Assembly (NCBI GenBank): GCA_036265385.1
Contig: DATAPD010000045.1
Location: 46,500-110,499, forward strand
Source of the DNA: DATAPD01 sp036265385
GTDB taxonomy: Bacteria > Acidobacteriota > Terriglobia > Terriglobales > Acidobacteriaceae
Direction: 5' to 3'
Length of the DNA stretch: 64,000 nucleotides
Shown here in pieces: positions 45,016 to 53,745 of the stretch. Each line of letters starts with the position of its first letter. Positions within the stretch are counted from its first letter, which is position 1. The notes under the pieces were generated by a model. The model saw only the letters and a program-made list of their open reading frames with translations, had not been told where the DNA came from and did not search any database. A program made the translations under genes and the position numbers.

Positions 45016-45082
45016 CGACTTGGATTCTAAAGCAAAAAGTCACAGTCACTGTAGAAGGTGACTATGAATGACGTAACTTGGA

Positions 45083-45511
45083 TCACTCGTCAATGCGTTG
45101 CACGACCGAGAGAATCTTCCACTCGCCATTCACTTTGGACAAAGTCATGTAGTCAGTCCAGCCCGGTGTGACCAGTTTGGCCGAGGCTATGTCTTCGGCA
45201 ACGTCGAGAACGGTCACCTGTTCGGACTTGTCTGCGGCTGCGAGATCCGGCTTTCCTTCCTGGCGGACACCTTTAATCAGCTCAGGCCCGGTCATCTCCC
45301 GCATGGGAATCGCAGCATGGATCACATGCTTCAGATAGTGCGGATGTAATGTCTGCTCCATGCGCTGAGCATCGCCGCTGAAATATCCTTCGATATAGTG
45401 GGTCACAGTTGTGCGGACGGCCGAGGCGTCGTTCGAAGACGTGTTGTTTTGCGCGTTCGTCGAAAGGTGAAAGAGCAAGGTCACGGTGAGTGCGAGAGCG
45501 AAGCGATGCAT
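45083..45511 (-). CDS. Secreted NTF2-like (putative lumazine-binding type) protein
   Basis: 142 residues with a signal peptide (FALALTVTLLFHLSTNAQ). The body is one NTF2-like domain: VRTTVTHYIEGYFSGDAQRM, LHPHYLKHVIHAAIPMREMT, VTVLDVAEDIASAKLVTPGW and WTDYMTLSKVNGEWKILSVV. This matches the family labelled putative lumazine-binding, for which ligand binding has not been shown in bacteria. Single gene. Confidence 0.85.
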   Translation of the reverse strand: MHRFALALTVTLLFHLSTNAQNNTSSNDASAVRTTVTHYIEGYFSGDAQRMEQTLHPHYLKHVIHAAIPMREMTGPELIKGVRQEGKPDLAAADKSEQVTVLDVAEDIASAKLVTPGWTDYMTLSKVNGEWKILSVVQRIDE

Positions 45512-45651
45512 GGTGGGTGTCCTATTGGAGCATGGAAATCTGGCAAAGCAATTATGGCTCTATCCTGGCTGAACGCACGACACCGAAGTGCATGATCGAG
45601 CGGCGTCACATGGGTGGTCAGACTCGAGACGGGAGATAGATACCGGACACC

Positions 45652-46179
45652 TTATCCTCCGACGATTTTGCGGGCAACGGCTCGTACGATCGTTAGCGGA
45701 TGTGTGGCGAGGATCGCAATTCGTCCCAGTAGACTCTGCGGCTCGTGAAACACTCCAAGCTGTCTGAGGACGGTGGCTCGATCGTAGTAAATTCTCTCTC
45801 CCGAGAGACGGTCGTTGTCGTCGAAGCTGTAAACACCGCAAAGCGGGATGCGAACGTTCCTTCCGGTCGGTGGAAGACCGCGCCATGAACCCCGGTGTGT
45901 ACCAGTAATCATTACTTCGAGCAGAATGACGTCATCGGTGACATGTCTCCGCTGTACCTGAATGTGAAGGTCTGGCAGCGCGGTCATAAGTTGTTTGTAA
46001 AACGACTGCACACCGTCGCGCCCGTGGTACTCATCTCCCCAAGCCTCGTCCTCGTAGCGCGCAGACTCGCCGAAGGTGGCCAAGACGCCGTCCAAGTTGT
46101 GCTCGTTTTCAAACTGGACATGCTGCTCAACAATCGCGATGCGCGCGGACTGCCTGTCCCGCGGAGCCGTGCTGGCCAT
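45652..46179 (-). CDS. SnoaL-like/ester-cyclase-type NTF2 fold protein
   Basis: 175 residues from the ATG at 46179, where GGAGG stands 6 bp upstream. SnoaL-like pattern: AIVEQHVQFENEHNLDGVLA, FGESARYEDEAWGDEYHGRD, VQSFYKQLMTALPDLHIQVQ, GTHRGSWRGLPPTGRNVRIP and CGVYSFDDNDRLSGERIYYD. The GTHxGxWxGxPPTGR stretch is typical of polyketide-cyclase relatives. The C-terminal 40 residues form an extra helix (LGRIAILATHPLTIVRAVAR). Likely cytoplasmic; substrate unknown. Confidence 0.85.
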   Translation of the reverse strand: MASTAPRDRQSARIAIVEQHVQFENEHNLDGVLATFGESARYEDEAWGDEYHGRDGVQSFYKQLMTALPDLHIQVQRRHVTDDVILLEVMITGTHRGSWRGLPPTGRNVRIPLCGVYSFDDNDRLSGERIYYDRATVLRQLGVFHEPQSLLGRIAILATHPLTIVRAVARKIVGG

Positions 46180-46286
46180 GTGCCCTCCAAGGGGAATGCG
46201 AGGTGTCAGGGCAGAAATGGTAGCACTTGGGAACTGCAGCAATGGGCGCAGTTGAAAGTTTGTCGTTTAGGGGAATCAGCTCTTTA

Positions 46287-46808
46287 CTAATTTGCCGGTT
46301 CAAACCGAAAAGAGTTGAAAACTCTATCAATATTCTCATTCGGAGTGTCCGTTGCGGTTGTAATCGTGATCAAGTACAAGCGCTGGCCCACCAAATACAT
46401 TTGTTCATCAATAAAGAGTCCTACCTGGCTCGTTGCACGAAACCGCCGTCCAGGGTAACCATTCAAGCCCAGTTTTTCTTCAGTTAACAACCTTCCGTGC
46501 ACACTTGAGAGAGTACCATCTCTGCTATTGTCAAAGAGCTTTTCGGAGTCTGGCTGAAGCGATGGAATATCGGCATAACCACACATGATGCCGAGCGTCG
46601 GAGTCAGCGCGGCATAGCCATGTAGAACGACTGTGTCGTTCTTTACAGTATGCAGGTCGAAAACTTTCTCCGTCGGTCTGGAAGGCATAAGGATGGTGAA
46701 TCGACCCTCATCAGACGAAAACACCTAAAGACGCTCTTGCGGGGCACGGCAGGCGACCAGCCCGAACAAAAAGAACGAGACAAGTGATACAGATCTCTTA
46801 GCTCTCAT
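46287..46808 (-). pseudogene. Lipoprotein of unknown function with an in-frame TAG after the signal peptide
   Basis: The long open frame (46724-46287) begins with a GTG codon and has no signal sequence. Reading the same frame upstream across a TAG (46725-46727) gives an ATG at 46808 and a model lipoprotein signal, MRAKRSVSLVSFFLFGLVAC, with lipobox LVAC (Cys20). So the gene was most likely 173 codons long and has gained a nonsense mutation at codon 28. Mature part: GRFTILMPSRPTEKVF, LHGYAALTPTLGIMCGYADI, LNGYPGRRFRATSQVGLFID and DTPNENIDRVFNSFRFEPAN. Either a pseudogene or, less likely, restarted inside. Confidence 0.65.
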
Positions 46809-47137
46809 ATTTAGAAAATTCGCATACTAGCGTTTTTGCTCAATACCCTCAAATGTTTTCGGCGATCGCTTGCGCGATTTTCGCGGCGTTCCCAGAAGTC
46901 TGTTGGTCCATCGGGGATGTTCCGGAGCTGCGTCCGGCTCTTTCTTCAGCGATCAATGCTATTCCTATTGCTTCTCGTCCCTAAGTTAGTTATGTTCGAA
47001 GCGCGATTGGGGTGCTCGGTTTGCGTCCCATGGTCAGCACGTGAGTCCGGCGCGTTTTTCCCCTGATTGTCGTTCGTCTTTCGCATCAACATTGATGATT
47101 TGTTGAGATGATCTGTTGAAGGCTGCGCGCTGAGACC
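46809..47137. other. Divergent intergenic stretch of 329 bp
   Basis: Short open frames only, no convincing gene. It separates the broken lipoprotein gene from the J-domain gene and must hold promoters for both; no clear boxes were recognised. Confidence 0.4.
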
Positions 47138-47506
47138 ATGAGGACCGTCACGCATTATGAAACGCTCGGCATCCCCGCCGATGCGAGCTCCGAGAGAGTG
47201 AAGCAGGCCTACCGCTCGCTCGTGAAAGCTTTCCATCCTGACATGTTCCCCATCGGGTCCGAAGCGCAAATTGAAGCTGGAAGGCGGATTAGAGAAATCA
47301 ATATGGCTTATTCGGTTCTCTCGCACCCGCTGAAGCGGGCCACCTACGATGCGACTTTGCAGAAGAATGTGGCGGACGCAGGATTAGCGCCGGCACGCTG
47401 TTCTAGATGCGGGAAGCCGACGCTCTCCTGGCAAATGGGTAAGACCGAAATCCTATGCAAGGGCTGCGAAGCTTTGACGAAGAAAAAAGAGATAGCACGA
47501 AAGTAA
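47138..47506 (+). CDS. J-domain protein with C-terminal zinc ribbon
   Basis: 122 residues. J domain in the first 70: HYETLGIPADASSERVKQAY, the HPD loop in KAFHPDMFP, and INMAYSVLSHPLKRATYD. Instead of the G/F region and cysteine-rich domain of DnaJ it has one short ribbon, CSRCGKPTLSW and ILCKGC (two CxxC pairs), and a lysine-rich end. It would stimulate a DnaK-type ATPase on a special client; partner unknown. Single gene. Confidence 0.9.
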   Translation: MRTVTHYETLGIPADASSERVKQAYRSLVKAFHPDMFPIGSEAQIEAGRRIREINMAYSVLSHPLKRATYDATLQKNVADAGLAPARCSRCGKPTLSWQMGKTEILCKGCEALTKKKEIARK

Positions 47507-47587
47507 TCAAAGGCTAGTTACCCGCGCGCGTCATGCCATTCTACGAATGGTCTATCCTGTCCTTCGAGACAACCCAAGTGCTGTCCG

Positions 47588-47603
47588 TGGGCAGAACTTT
47601 GCA
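47588..47603 (+). promoter_or_regulatory. Sigma-54-like -24/-12 promoter upstream of the PEP-CTERM gene
   Basis: TGGGCAGAACTTTGCA: TGG and TTGCA with the invariant 8-base spacing (GG to GC 10 bases apart). Position C of the usual TGGCAC is changed. It would give a leader of about 160 nt to the ATG at 47774. PEP-CTERM genes are known to be controlled by RpoN with PrsK/PrsR in other bacteria, which supports the call. Confidence 0.5.
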
Positions 47604-47773
47604 CATATCTTCTATAAGGCCGGCGCAAGAACAGCGGATTAGTTCGGCTAAATGCAGTGGACTGAGCTCTTTGAGTTATATTTAGCTCGGGCGGATAACT
47701 TGGCTGAGTGCGTGCATCTGGTGAAACGGCAGGTTTGTTGTCAACTCAGGGGATTCTCGGGGAGTTTGGTCGA

Positions 47774-48364
47774 ATGAAAAGTCTCAAGATTTCTTTAGTG
47801 GCGCTGATTGCGATCGGTGTCCTGGCTATCGCGCCTTCCGCCTTCGCGGATAGCTTTAATCTAACTACGAATAATCTCGGTCTTTCTGGCGTTCTCGGAA
47901 CCGTTACTACAGCCCAGAGCGGCAGCAACGTGACCGTCACGGTTCAGATGTCGCCTGGCTATGCCGTTCTGATCAACGGTGGCGAGCTCGGCTTCAATAC
48001 GAACGGTCTGGCGCTTACGAACGGTTCGCTGAGCAATTTCAGCGTTAGCATGAGCGCAAGCCTTAAGAACAACGCCACGGTTGGAAGCTTCACGTTCGAT
48101 TCTCTTTTCAAGACTACAGGCAGCGGCGGCCAACAGTTCCCGACCACTCTGACTTTCACGATCGCGAATGCGAATGTCAGCCAGATCAGCGGTCTCGGAT
48201 TGCACTTCTGCGTTGTTAGCCAGGCCGGTGGTTGTGCAACAACAGGTTTCGCCGTTACGACTCCGGGTTCGCCGACGCCAGTCCCTGAACCGGGAACTTT
48301 GACACTGGTTGGAACGAGCTTGCTTTCGCTCGCCGGTGTGGTTCGTCGTCGTCTAGGTGCGTAA
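47774..48364 (+). CDS. Exported PEP-CTERM sorting-signal protein
   Basis: 196 residues from the ATG at 47774 (SD GGGGAG). Signal peptide ISLVALIAIGVLAIAPSAFA. The mature part is a low-complexity beta-rich region with many Ser, Thr, Asn and Gly. The C-terminus is a textbook PEP-CTERM tail: PTPVPEPGTLTLVGTSLLSL, a membrane stretch, and the basic end VVRRRLGA. Such proteins are processed by exosortase and are linked to exopolysaccharide or biofilm. No exosortase gene is present in this window. A strong terminator follows. Confidence 0.92.
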   Translation: MKSLKISLVALIAIGVLAIAPSAFADSFNLTTNNLGLSGVLGTVTTAQSGSNVTVTVQMSPGYAVLINGGELGFNTNGLALTNGSLSNFSVSMSASLKNNATVGSFTFDSLFKTTGSGGQQFPTTLTFTIANANVSQISGLGLHFCVVSQAGGCATTGFAVTTPGSPTPVPEPGTLTLVGTSLLSLAGVVRRRLGA

Positions 48365-48396
48365 GCGAAGTTTGCGTTTCGTTGTGACCCAAAGAG

Positions 48397-48429
48397 GGAC
48401 AGGTCCGATAGTCGACCTGTCCTTTTTTA
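48397..48429 (+). terminator. Intrinsic terminator of the PEP-CTERM gene
   Basis: Stem GGACAGGTC / GACCTGTCC, 8-nt loop, then TTTTTTATT. Confidence 0.92.
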
Positions 48430-48492
48430 TTGGCCTGCTCGAACTATCCAGATCCAAGTTGCTCGGCATAACCCGGTGTGCGCGTTTGGGTG

Positions 48493-50514
48493 TCACCAGA
48501 TTCCTACGCGATCCTCGGGCTTTACGTATAGCTTGTCGCCCGGCATGACGTCGTACGCTTTGTACCATGCGTCCGTATTTCGCACGGTGTCGCTTCGATA
48601 TTCTCCAGGTGCATGGGAATCAGTTTTAACCTGGGCACGAAATGCGGCATCAGTTTGAAGTTTTCTCCATCTCTGGGCAAACGACAGGAAAAACCGCTGC
48701 TCGCCCGTCATGCCGTTGATCACCTTATCGGCCTTGCCTTTGAGCGACAAGATGTAGGCATCATGCGCGACTGCCAATCCCGCAAGGTCAGAGATATTTT
48801 CGTTCAGGACCTGTTTGCCATTTACACAAAGATCGGGCTGCGGGCAGTAGTCGCTGAATTGCGTAACTAACTTTTCCGCGGCGGCACGATATTGGGCGGT
48901 ATCTTCAGCAGTCCACCAGAGTCCGAGGCGACCTTGCGCGTCGTAGATGTTGCCTAGCTCGTCAAAGCTGTGGCTGATCTCGTGAGCCATGCCTGCTCCG
49001 GCAGAGCCGTAATTAGAAGCAGCATCACCTTGGGCGTCGAAGTATGGCGGCTGAAGAATGCCGGCCGAGAAAAACTCGACGTTCGGGCTGAACATAATGA
49101 TTGCGCCTACGATTTGAGGATCGATTCTCCACTCGTCCGGGTCAGGCGCTTGTTTCAACTGAGCAACAGCGCGCGCATGATTGAACCGGTCTGCGCGACG
49201 CATATTGCCAAACGCGTCGCCGCGGACGATATCGAGCGTGGAGTAGTCGATCCATTGGTCGGGATAGCCGACGCCAATTCGAAAAGTGGCAAGCTTCGCC
49301 AGCGCTTTCTGTTTTGTCGCTGGTTGCATCCATGTGAGATTTGAGATGCGAGCGCGATAAGCTGTGATCAAGTCGCGGACCATGGCTTGGACTTTCAGCT
49401 TCGCTTCCGGCGGGAAAAAACGTTGCGTATAGAGTTGGCCCACGGCTTGGCCGAGTGCCCCGTTGGTAGCGGCGATTGCGGCGTCACTCTGATCTGAGAT
49501 GCCCGCAAACGAGAAGTGTTCAGAGGCTAAAGCCTTCGGCAAAACGCTCGCGTAATGTTCTACCAGGTGAAATGCAAGGTAGTCCTTCCACTCATCGATA
49601 GTTTCACTCTCGATCAAAGCAGAGACGCCGATCACCGCGGTGGGTTGCCAGATGATGAAGTTCACCTGGTCGGCAAGTCCGGCGGCTGGGAAGTAAGCGT
49701 TCCAATCCATGCCGGGAGCTTTCAGACTGAACTCCGAGCGCTTCCATGGATTGTTCTGTTTGAAGACGTCCGCAGCATCGGAGTCCGGAGCAAACGTACT
49801 CGCTATTTTCGTTTCAAGCGCAAGAACACTCGCCGCTTTCGCTTCGGCGTCGGCGATGCCCGCGAGCTTCAGCATCTTCGCAACGTGCGCCCGATATTGA
49901 TCGCGCTTTTCGACCATTGTGGGAGAAGCGTCGAGGTAACTGCTGCGCTCCGGCATCCCAATGCCGCCCTGCCAGATATGGGCAACGTTATGCTCTGCAT
50001 CTTCGAAGCCCTGGTTGATCCAGAGACCGAAAACGTGGTCGGCGTTCGTGGTCAATCCGTCAACCTCAGTATTCAATGTCGTGCCGAGGTATGCCGATAG
50101 GGATGTCTTAGTTGTGATTTGCGAAATTGCGTTGAGTTCTTCAGCAAGTGGCGTTAGGCCTTTCGCCTCGATTGCATCCTCATCCATGAAGCTGGCGTAG
50201 TAATCGCCGACTTTTTGTGAAATGGTGCCTCTGGCGGCACGTTGAACGGCTGCCCCCTGAATGAGATCGCGCACCCGCTGACTGGTTCTCTGCGCCAATA
50301 TCGCGCGTGTATCGAAACTCGATTGTCCCGTGGGAAGGGCTGCAGTCGTAAGCCAGCCACCATTCGCGTACCGATAGAAGTCGTCTCCCGGCTTGATGGA
50401 AGGATCTCGGCCGTCTTCCACAACCTGAGCAACAGGCGTAGTGATGAAGACCATCGAAAATGCAACGAGAAATAAGAAGAGGAAGACGGCGACCGTAATG
50501 CGATAGAGAGGCAT
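48493..50514 (-). CDS. Exported M13 (neprilysin/PepO-like) zinc endopeptidase
   Basis: 673 residues. N-terminal signal FLFLFLVAFSMVFITTPVAQ. The zinc motif HEISH lies at 511-515 within AGMAHEISHSFDELGNIYD; the third ligand and catalytic triad marks are in NENISDLAGLAVAHDAY; FLSFAQRWR and the C-terminal GIW complete the M13 pattern (the family normally ends CxxW; the cysteine is replaced here by glycine). N-terminal M13 domain: DDFYRYANGGWL. Cleaves short peptides outside the cytoplasm. Divergent from the methyltransferase at 50737. Confidence 0.95.
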   Translation of the reverse strand: MPLYRITVAVFLFLFLVAFSMVFITTPVAQVVEDGRDPSIKPGDDFYRYANGGWLTTAALPTGQSSFDTRAILAQRTSQRVRDLIQGAAVQRAARGTISQKVGDYYASFMDEDAIEAKGLTPLAEELNAISQITTKTSLSAYLGTTLNTEVDGLTTNADHVFGLWINQGFEDAEHNVAHIWQGGIGMPERSSYLDASPTMVEKRDQYRAHVAKMLKLAGIADAEAKAASVLALETKIASTFAPDSDAADVFKQNNPWKRSEFSLKAPGMDWNAYFPAAGLADQVNFIIWQPTAVIGVSALIESETIDEWKDYLAFHLVEHYASVLPKALASEHFSFAGISDQSDAAIAATNGALGQAVGQLYTQRFFPPEAKLKVQAMVRDLITAYRARISNLTWMQPATKQKALAKLATFRIGVGYPDQWIDYSTLDIVRGDAFGNMRRADRFNHARAVAQLKQAPDPDEWRIDPQIVGAIIMFSPNVEFFSAGILQPPYFDAQGDAASNYGSAGAGMAHEISHSFDELGNIYDAQGRLGLWWTAEDTAQYRAAAEKLVTQFSDYCPQPDLCVNGKQVLNENISDLAGLAVAHDAYILSLKGKADKVINGMTGEQRFFLSFAQRWRKLQTDAAFRAQVKTDSHAPGEYRSDTVRNTDAWYKAYDVMPGDKLYVKPEDRVGIW

Positions 50515-50736
50515 AAAACTCCTTCATACTGCATCTGCATCGCTCGCTTGCCGTGGGGAGCGGATAAAGCAGGTTTGTAGCGAATATAGCGAAACGAAAT
50601 GAAGCGGGTTGGACGTTTACGGACTTCACACGGCGAGGCACATATCCTTAATTCAAGACGAAATCGTTTCTGGTGATCGGACACGGAGACCCGCGAAGCC
50701 TGCTAACCTTGAAGTGGGCTTCCAGTCCAAGCGAGC

Positions 50737-51411
50737 ATGAACAATTTCTTTCAACGCGGTCTGTTGTGGCTAGCACTTGCCCTCGTATTTTTGGGGTCAT
50801 TCTGCGCCGCTCAGAGTGCAGCTCCTGCGCAAGCACCCAAGCGAGCCACCAGCGCTCCATATACCGGAGACTTGTCGATATTCGACTCGCCTGACCGAGA
50901 TCAAAAGCTGCACGTTGATCGAGTGATGGACACTCTCGGAATTGCACCGGGCAAAACCGTTGCCGATATCGGCGCCGGCTCAGGCTGGTTTACGGTTCGA
51001 GCGGCACGTCGTGTCGGTTCAGGTGGGACGGTCTATGCGGTTGATATCAATCCAGAAGCGATTCGGTACATCGATCGGCGAGCGCAGAAAGAATCGCTCG
51101 CGAACGTGAAGACCGTCCTGAGCAAGGCGGACGATCCGATGTTGCCGACACAGGCCGTCGATGCTGTGCTGATACTCAAGACTTACCACGAAATCGCCGA
51201 TCCCATTACGCTGCTGAAAAACCTTCGCCCAGCATTAAGGCCGGGTGCACGGTTGGGAATTATTGACCGCAACGGAAACGGCACCGATCACGGGATCAGC
51301 CCAAAAACCGTGATTGAAGAAGCTGAGAAAGCGGGATTTCACCTCGTGCAGACATATGATTTCGTCAAAGACGACGGCATGGACTACCTCCTTTTCTTTG
51401 ATCTCCCGTGA
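50737..51411 (+). CDS. SAM-dependent methyltransferase with an N-terminal signal peptide
   Basis: 224 residues. The start has a full signal sequence (LLWLALALVFLGSFCAAQSA), after which a class I methyltransferase fold follows: motif I VADIGAGSGWFTVRAARRVG, acidic strand-2 end YAVDINPEAI, motif post-I in AVDAVLILKTYHEIADPITL and LRPGARLGIIDRNGNG. The SAM is cytoplasmic, so export of such an enzyme is puzzling; the same arrangement is known from other bacteria. It may stay anchored with the enzyme inside. 22 bp lie between its stop and the next ATG. Confidence 0.85.
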   Translation: MNNFFQRGLLWLALALVFLGSFCAAQSAAPAQAPKRATSAPYTGDLSIFDSPDRDQKLHVDRVMDTLGIAPGKTVADIGAGSGWFTVRAARRVGSGGTVYAVDINPEAIRYIDRRAQKESLANVKTVLSKADDPMLPTQAVDAVLILKTYHEIADPITLLKNLRPALRPGARLGIIDRNGNGTDHGISPKTVIEEAEKAGFHLVQTYDFVKDDGMDYLLFFDLP

Positions 51412-51433
51412 CGCGAATAAGATTTCGTTCACG

Positions 51434-51907
51434 ATGAATACCCTGTCGAATCTTTCCATCAGGCCAGCCCAGAAATCGGATCGAGAACAGTTATTGCGGA
51501 TGCGCGAGGCGTTGTGGCCGAACGCGCCGGCCGGCGATCACGCGAGAGAACTCGACCTCATTCTTGATGGCAAAGCTCCTGTAACTTTGCCTCTCATCAT
51601 TCTTGTTGCAGAAGAGGATGACAAAACCGTGGTCGGATTTCTGGAAGCTGACTTACGTTCCCACGCTGATGGGTGCGACCCTCTGCGGCCGGTCGGCTAT
51701 GTCGAGGGGTGGTACGTAATGGAGAGTCATCGACAGAGGGGCGCCGCGCGGAAGCTGTTGGCTGCAGCGGAAGACTGGGCCCGCAGTCACGGATGCACTG
51801 AGATTGCATCGGACACATGGATCGATAACGAAGTTTCGCAACGTGTGCATGAGTCGCTGGGTTACGAGGTTGTCGACCGGTGCGTGCATTACCGGAAGAC
51901 GTTGTGA
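51434..51907 (+). CDS. GNAT acetyltransferase, aminoglycoside 6'-N-acetyltransferase-like
   Basis: 157 residues from the ATG at 51434, which lies 22 bp after the methyltransferase stop. Pattern of the AAC(6')-I group: SIRPAQKSDREQLLRMREAL, VGFLEADLRSHADGC, VGYVEGWYVMESHRQRGAAR (acetyl-CoA loop QRGAARKLL), CTEIASDTWIDNEVSQRVHE and LGYEVVDRCVHYRK. The same set is seen in chromosomal acetyltransferases not tied to resistance, so drug modification is only a possibility. Confidence 0.88.
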   Translation: MNTLSNLSIRPAQKSDREQLLRMREALWPNAPAGDHARELDLILDGKAPVTLPLIILVAEEDDKTVVGFLEADLRSHADGCDPLRPVGYVEGWYVMESHRQRGAARKLLAAAEDWARSHGCTEIASDTWIDNEVSQRVHESLGYEVVDRCVHYRKTL

Positions 51908-51938
51908 TGAGAAGCCGGAGTTGAAACCCTTAAAAAGC

Positions 51939-51978
51939 GGGGCTCCCATCCAAACGCAAATGCGAAGGATGGGTGCCC
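51939..51978. other. Hairpin between convergent genes
   Basis: GGGCTCCCATCC pairs with GGATGGGTGCCC (one mismatch) over a short loop. No T-run, but its place between two convergent genes suggests a transcription stop. Confidence 0.5.
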
Positions 51979-52016
51979 ACAAGAGCTAGCATTTTCTGCG
52001 GCTAGTCTTTGCGTTA

Positions 52017-52589
52017 CTAGTATCTTCCGCCGCGCGAGGCCACTCGGTCGAATGGCGTGCCGCGTGGAATTCCATAGTGGTCATAAACGTCGTACATGCG
52101 TTTTTCCATGCTGACCACTTCGTCGCGATTGTTGGTACGCCGATAATTCAGCCAACGCTGATAATAGCTATCGAAGCGTCCCTGGTCTTCGCTCGATAAG
52201 CGCGTGTTTTGCCGCCAGTAGTCGCGGTCCCGATCGCGATTCCGATCCCAATCCGGTCGACGATCACGGTCCCAATCGCGATCACGATCGCGATCGCGCT
52301 GCCAATCACGGTCGCCATCGCGGTCCCATCCGGGCCGATTTCCGTTACTGGCGACCTGCCAGTATGGAGTGCCGTTTGGAATATTGTAGTGGCGGTAAAT
52401 ATCCTGCATGCGTTTTTCCATGCTGCGGACTTCATCGCGGTTGTTCGTTCGCTGATACTCCTGATAGCGGGAGAAATAACTGTCGAAGCGACGTTGATCG
52501 TCGGCCGACAACTGGCGTCCACGCCACTGCGCGAGGGCGGGAAGCATCAGAGCGAGCACCAACCCAGAAAGCAGCAATACTCTTTTCAT
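52017..52589 (-). CDS. Exported protein with two copies of a small domain and an Arg/Asp-rich linker
   Basis: 190 residues with a signal peptide (LLLSGLVLALMLPALAQ). Two homologous domains of about 55 residues lie at about 27-82 and 131-187: each reads from (S)xxDQxRFDSYxxR to RTNNRDEV, SMEKRM and YxxHYxIPxGTP. Between them is a linker made of Arg-Asp dipeptides with Trp and Pro (DWDRDRRPDWDR). The linker is built of CGATCGCGATCGC-type DNA repeats, which could expand or contract. Function unknown; a role in surface binding is possible. Confidence 0.75.
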   Translation of the reverse strand: MKRVLLLSGLVLALMLPALAQWRGRQLSADDQRRFDSYFSRYQEYQRTNNRDEVRSMEKRMQDIYRHYNIPNGTPYWQVASNGNRPGWDRDGDRDWQRDRDRDRDWDRDRRPDWDRNRDRDRDYWRQNTRLSSEDQGRFDSYYQRWLNYRRTNNRDEVVSMEKRMYDVYDHYGIPRGTPFDRVASRGGRY

Positions 52590-52762
52590 TTAACCTCCGA
52601 ATCTAGGCAAGGAACGTGCACCCCGTATTTTACGATTTTGCAGGGTTGTAAAGCTCTACCTAGAAGTCTGCAGATCGGGGCGTGTGAGGGCAGCTAAGGT
52701 TCCTGCTATTTCACTCCGTAGCTGGGCGGATTTGCGTAACGTCTATCGTATTCTGGAGAACC

Positions 52763-53554
52763 ATGGGCGATCGGTCACACAAAGCCGTTGTTCAGGAGTC
52801 GTTCACGCAGCAAGCGGAGGCCTACGCAGTTGCCCCGGCCGTCGCAGATCCTGATCGTATCGCGCGATTTGTGGAAGCTATTGCTCCGAACTCAAATTCA
52901 CGATTACTGGACGTGGCGTGCGGACCGGGCTTTTTGGCCTTGGCATTTGCGAAGCGATGCCGCGAAACGGTAGGAATCGATCTCACGCGGGCTCCACTGA
53001 AGATCGCCCGCCGTAATCGCGAAAAGCTGGGTCTGAAAAACGCCGACTTTCTGGTCGCCGATGCAGATTACTTACCCTTTCCAGATGAGACCTTCGATGT
53101 CGTCGTCAGTCGACTTGCTCTGCACCACCTGCAAGATCCCGGCTCGGTGCTAAGGGAAATGGCGCGCGTCTGTCGGACCAACGGGAAACTTGCAGTTGAA
53201 GATCTCCTGAGCAGTGAACACCAAGAGCGCGCAAGGTTCCATAATGAAGTCGAGCAGCTCCGAGATCCATCTCATACTCGCGCGCTTGCGCGTTCAGAGC
53301 TGTTGCGCGTGCTCAGTGCCGCGGCATTAGAGACCGAGCGCGTTTTTTCAAGTGAAGTAGTCCACAATCTGGAACGGTGGCTCGCCAACACTCAGACACC
53401 ACCGGACAAGGCGGCGCGAATTCGCAAGATGATAGAGATCGATGCTCGCGAGGAGAAAAGCGATTTACGACCCTTCTTCAAAGATGGCGAATGGTTCTTC
53501 CACCATTCAATGTTGGCGATTATGACTAGGAAAAGCAGCTCGAGCGAAGAGTAA
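52763..53554 (+). CDS. Class I SAM-dependent methyltransferase (UbiE-like)
   Basis: 263 residues. Starts with the usual SFTQQAEAYAVAPAVADPDR; motif I LLDVACGPGFLALAFAKR, acidic VGIDLTRAPL, motif II DETFDVVVSRLALHHLQDPG, and LREMARVCRTNGKLAVEDLL. This order is that of UbiE/MenG-type and small-molecule methyltransferases. No neighbouring quinone gene, so the substrate is open. No signal peptide. Confidence 0.9.
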   Translation: MGDRSHKAVVQESFTQQAEAYAVAPAVADPDRIARFVEAIAPNSNSRLLDVACGPGFLALAFAKRCRETVGIDLTRAPLKIARRNREKLGLKNADFLVADADYLPFPDETFDVVVSRLALHHLQDPGSVLREMARVCRTNGKLAVEDLLSSEHQERARFHNEVEQLRDPSHTRALARSELLRVLSAAALETERVFSSEVVHNLERWLANTQTPPDKAARIRKMIEIDAREEKSDLRPFFKDGEWFFHHSMLAIMTRKSSSSEE

Positions 53555-53598
53555 GGGTCTCCACGCGGCTGTCGTCGCCCCACCCACTTCAAGCACTC

Positions 53599-53745
53599 TT
53601 AGGCGGCGTTCGCTTTCTGTTTCTGGTCTGTTTCCTGTTTTTCAAGCAGTTCGTTGATCTGCCTAGTTAGTTCTAACAACTTGTGCGGATCGGCTTCGCG
53701 GGAGGCTTGAAGACAAAGGGCAGCGACTTCTTCACTGAGATACAT
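53599..53745 (-). CDS. Tiny protein of a three-member paralog family (member 1)
   Basis: 48 residues (ATG at 53745, TAA at 53599). The core ALCLQASREADPHKLLELTR and QINELLEKQE matches the members at 56324 and 56912: an L-C-x-Q-A segment, an acidic-D-P turn, and a helix ending INxLLEK. It is likely an alpha-helical hairpin. The end is Gln/Lys/Ala-rich. No function is known to me. The other two lie 2.6 and 3.2 kb away on the opposite strand. Confidence 0.65.
   Translation of the reverse strand: MYLSEEVAALCLQASREADPHKLLELTRQINELLEKQETDQKQKANAA

Noticed and set aside
46836..47066. 76-residue ORF with a hydrophobic middle
   Set aside because: TTG start, Cys/Arg-rich composition, no SD; most likely chance in a promoter region.
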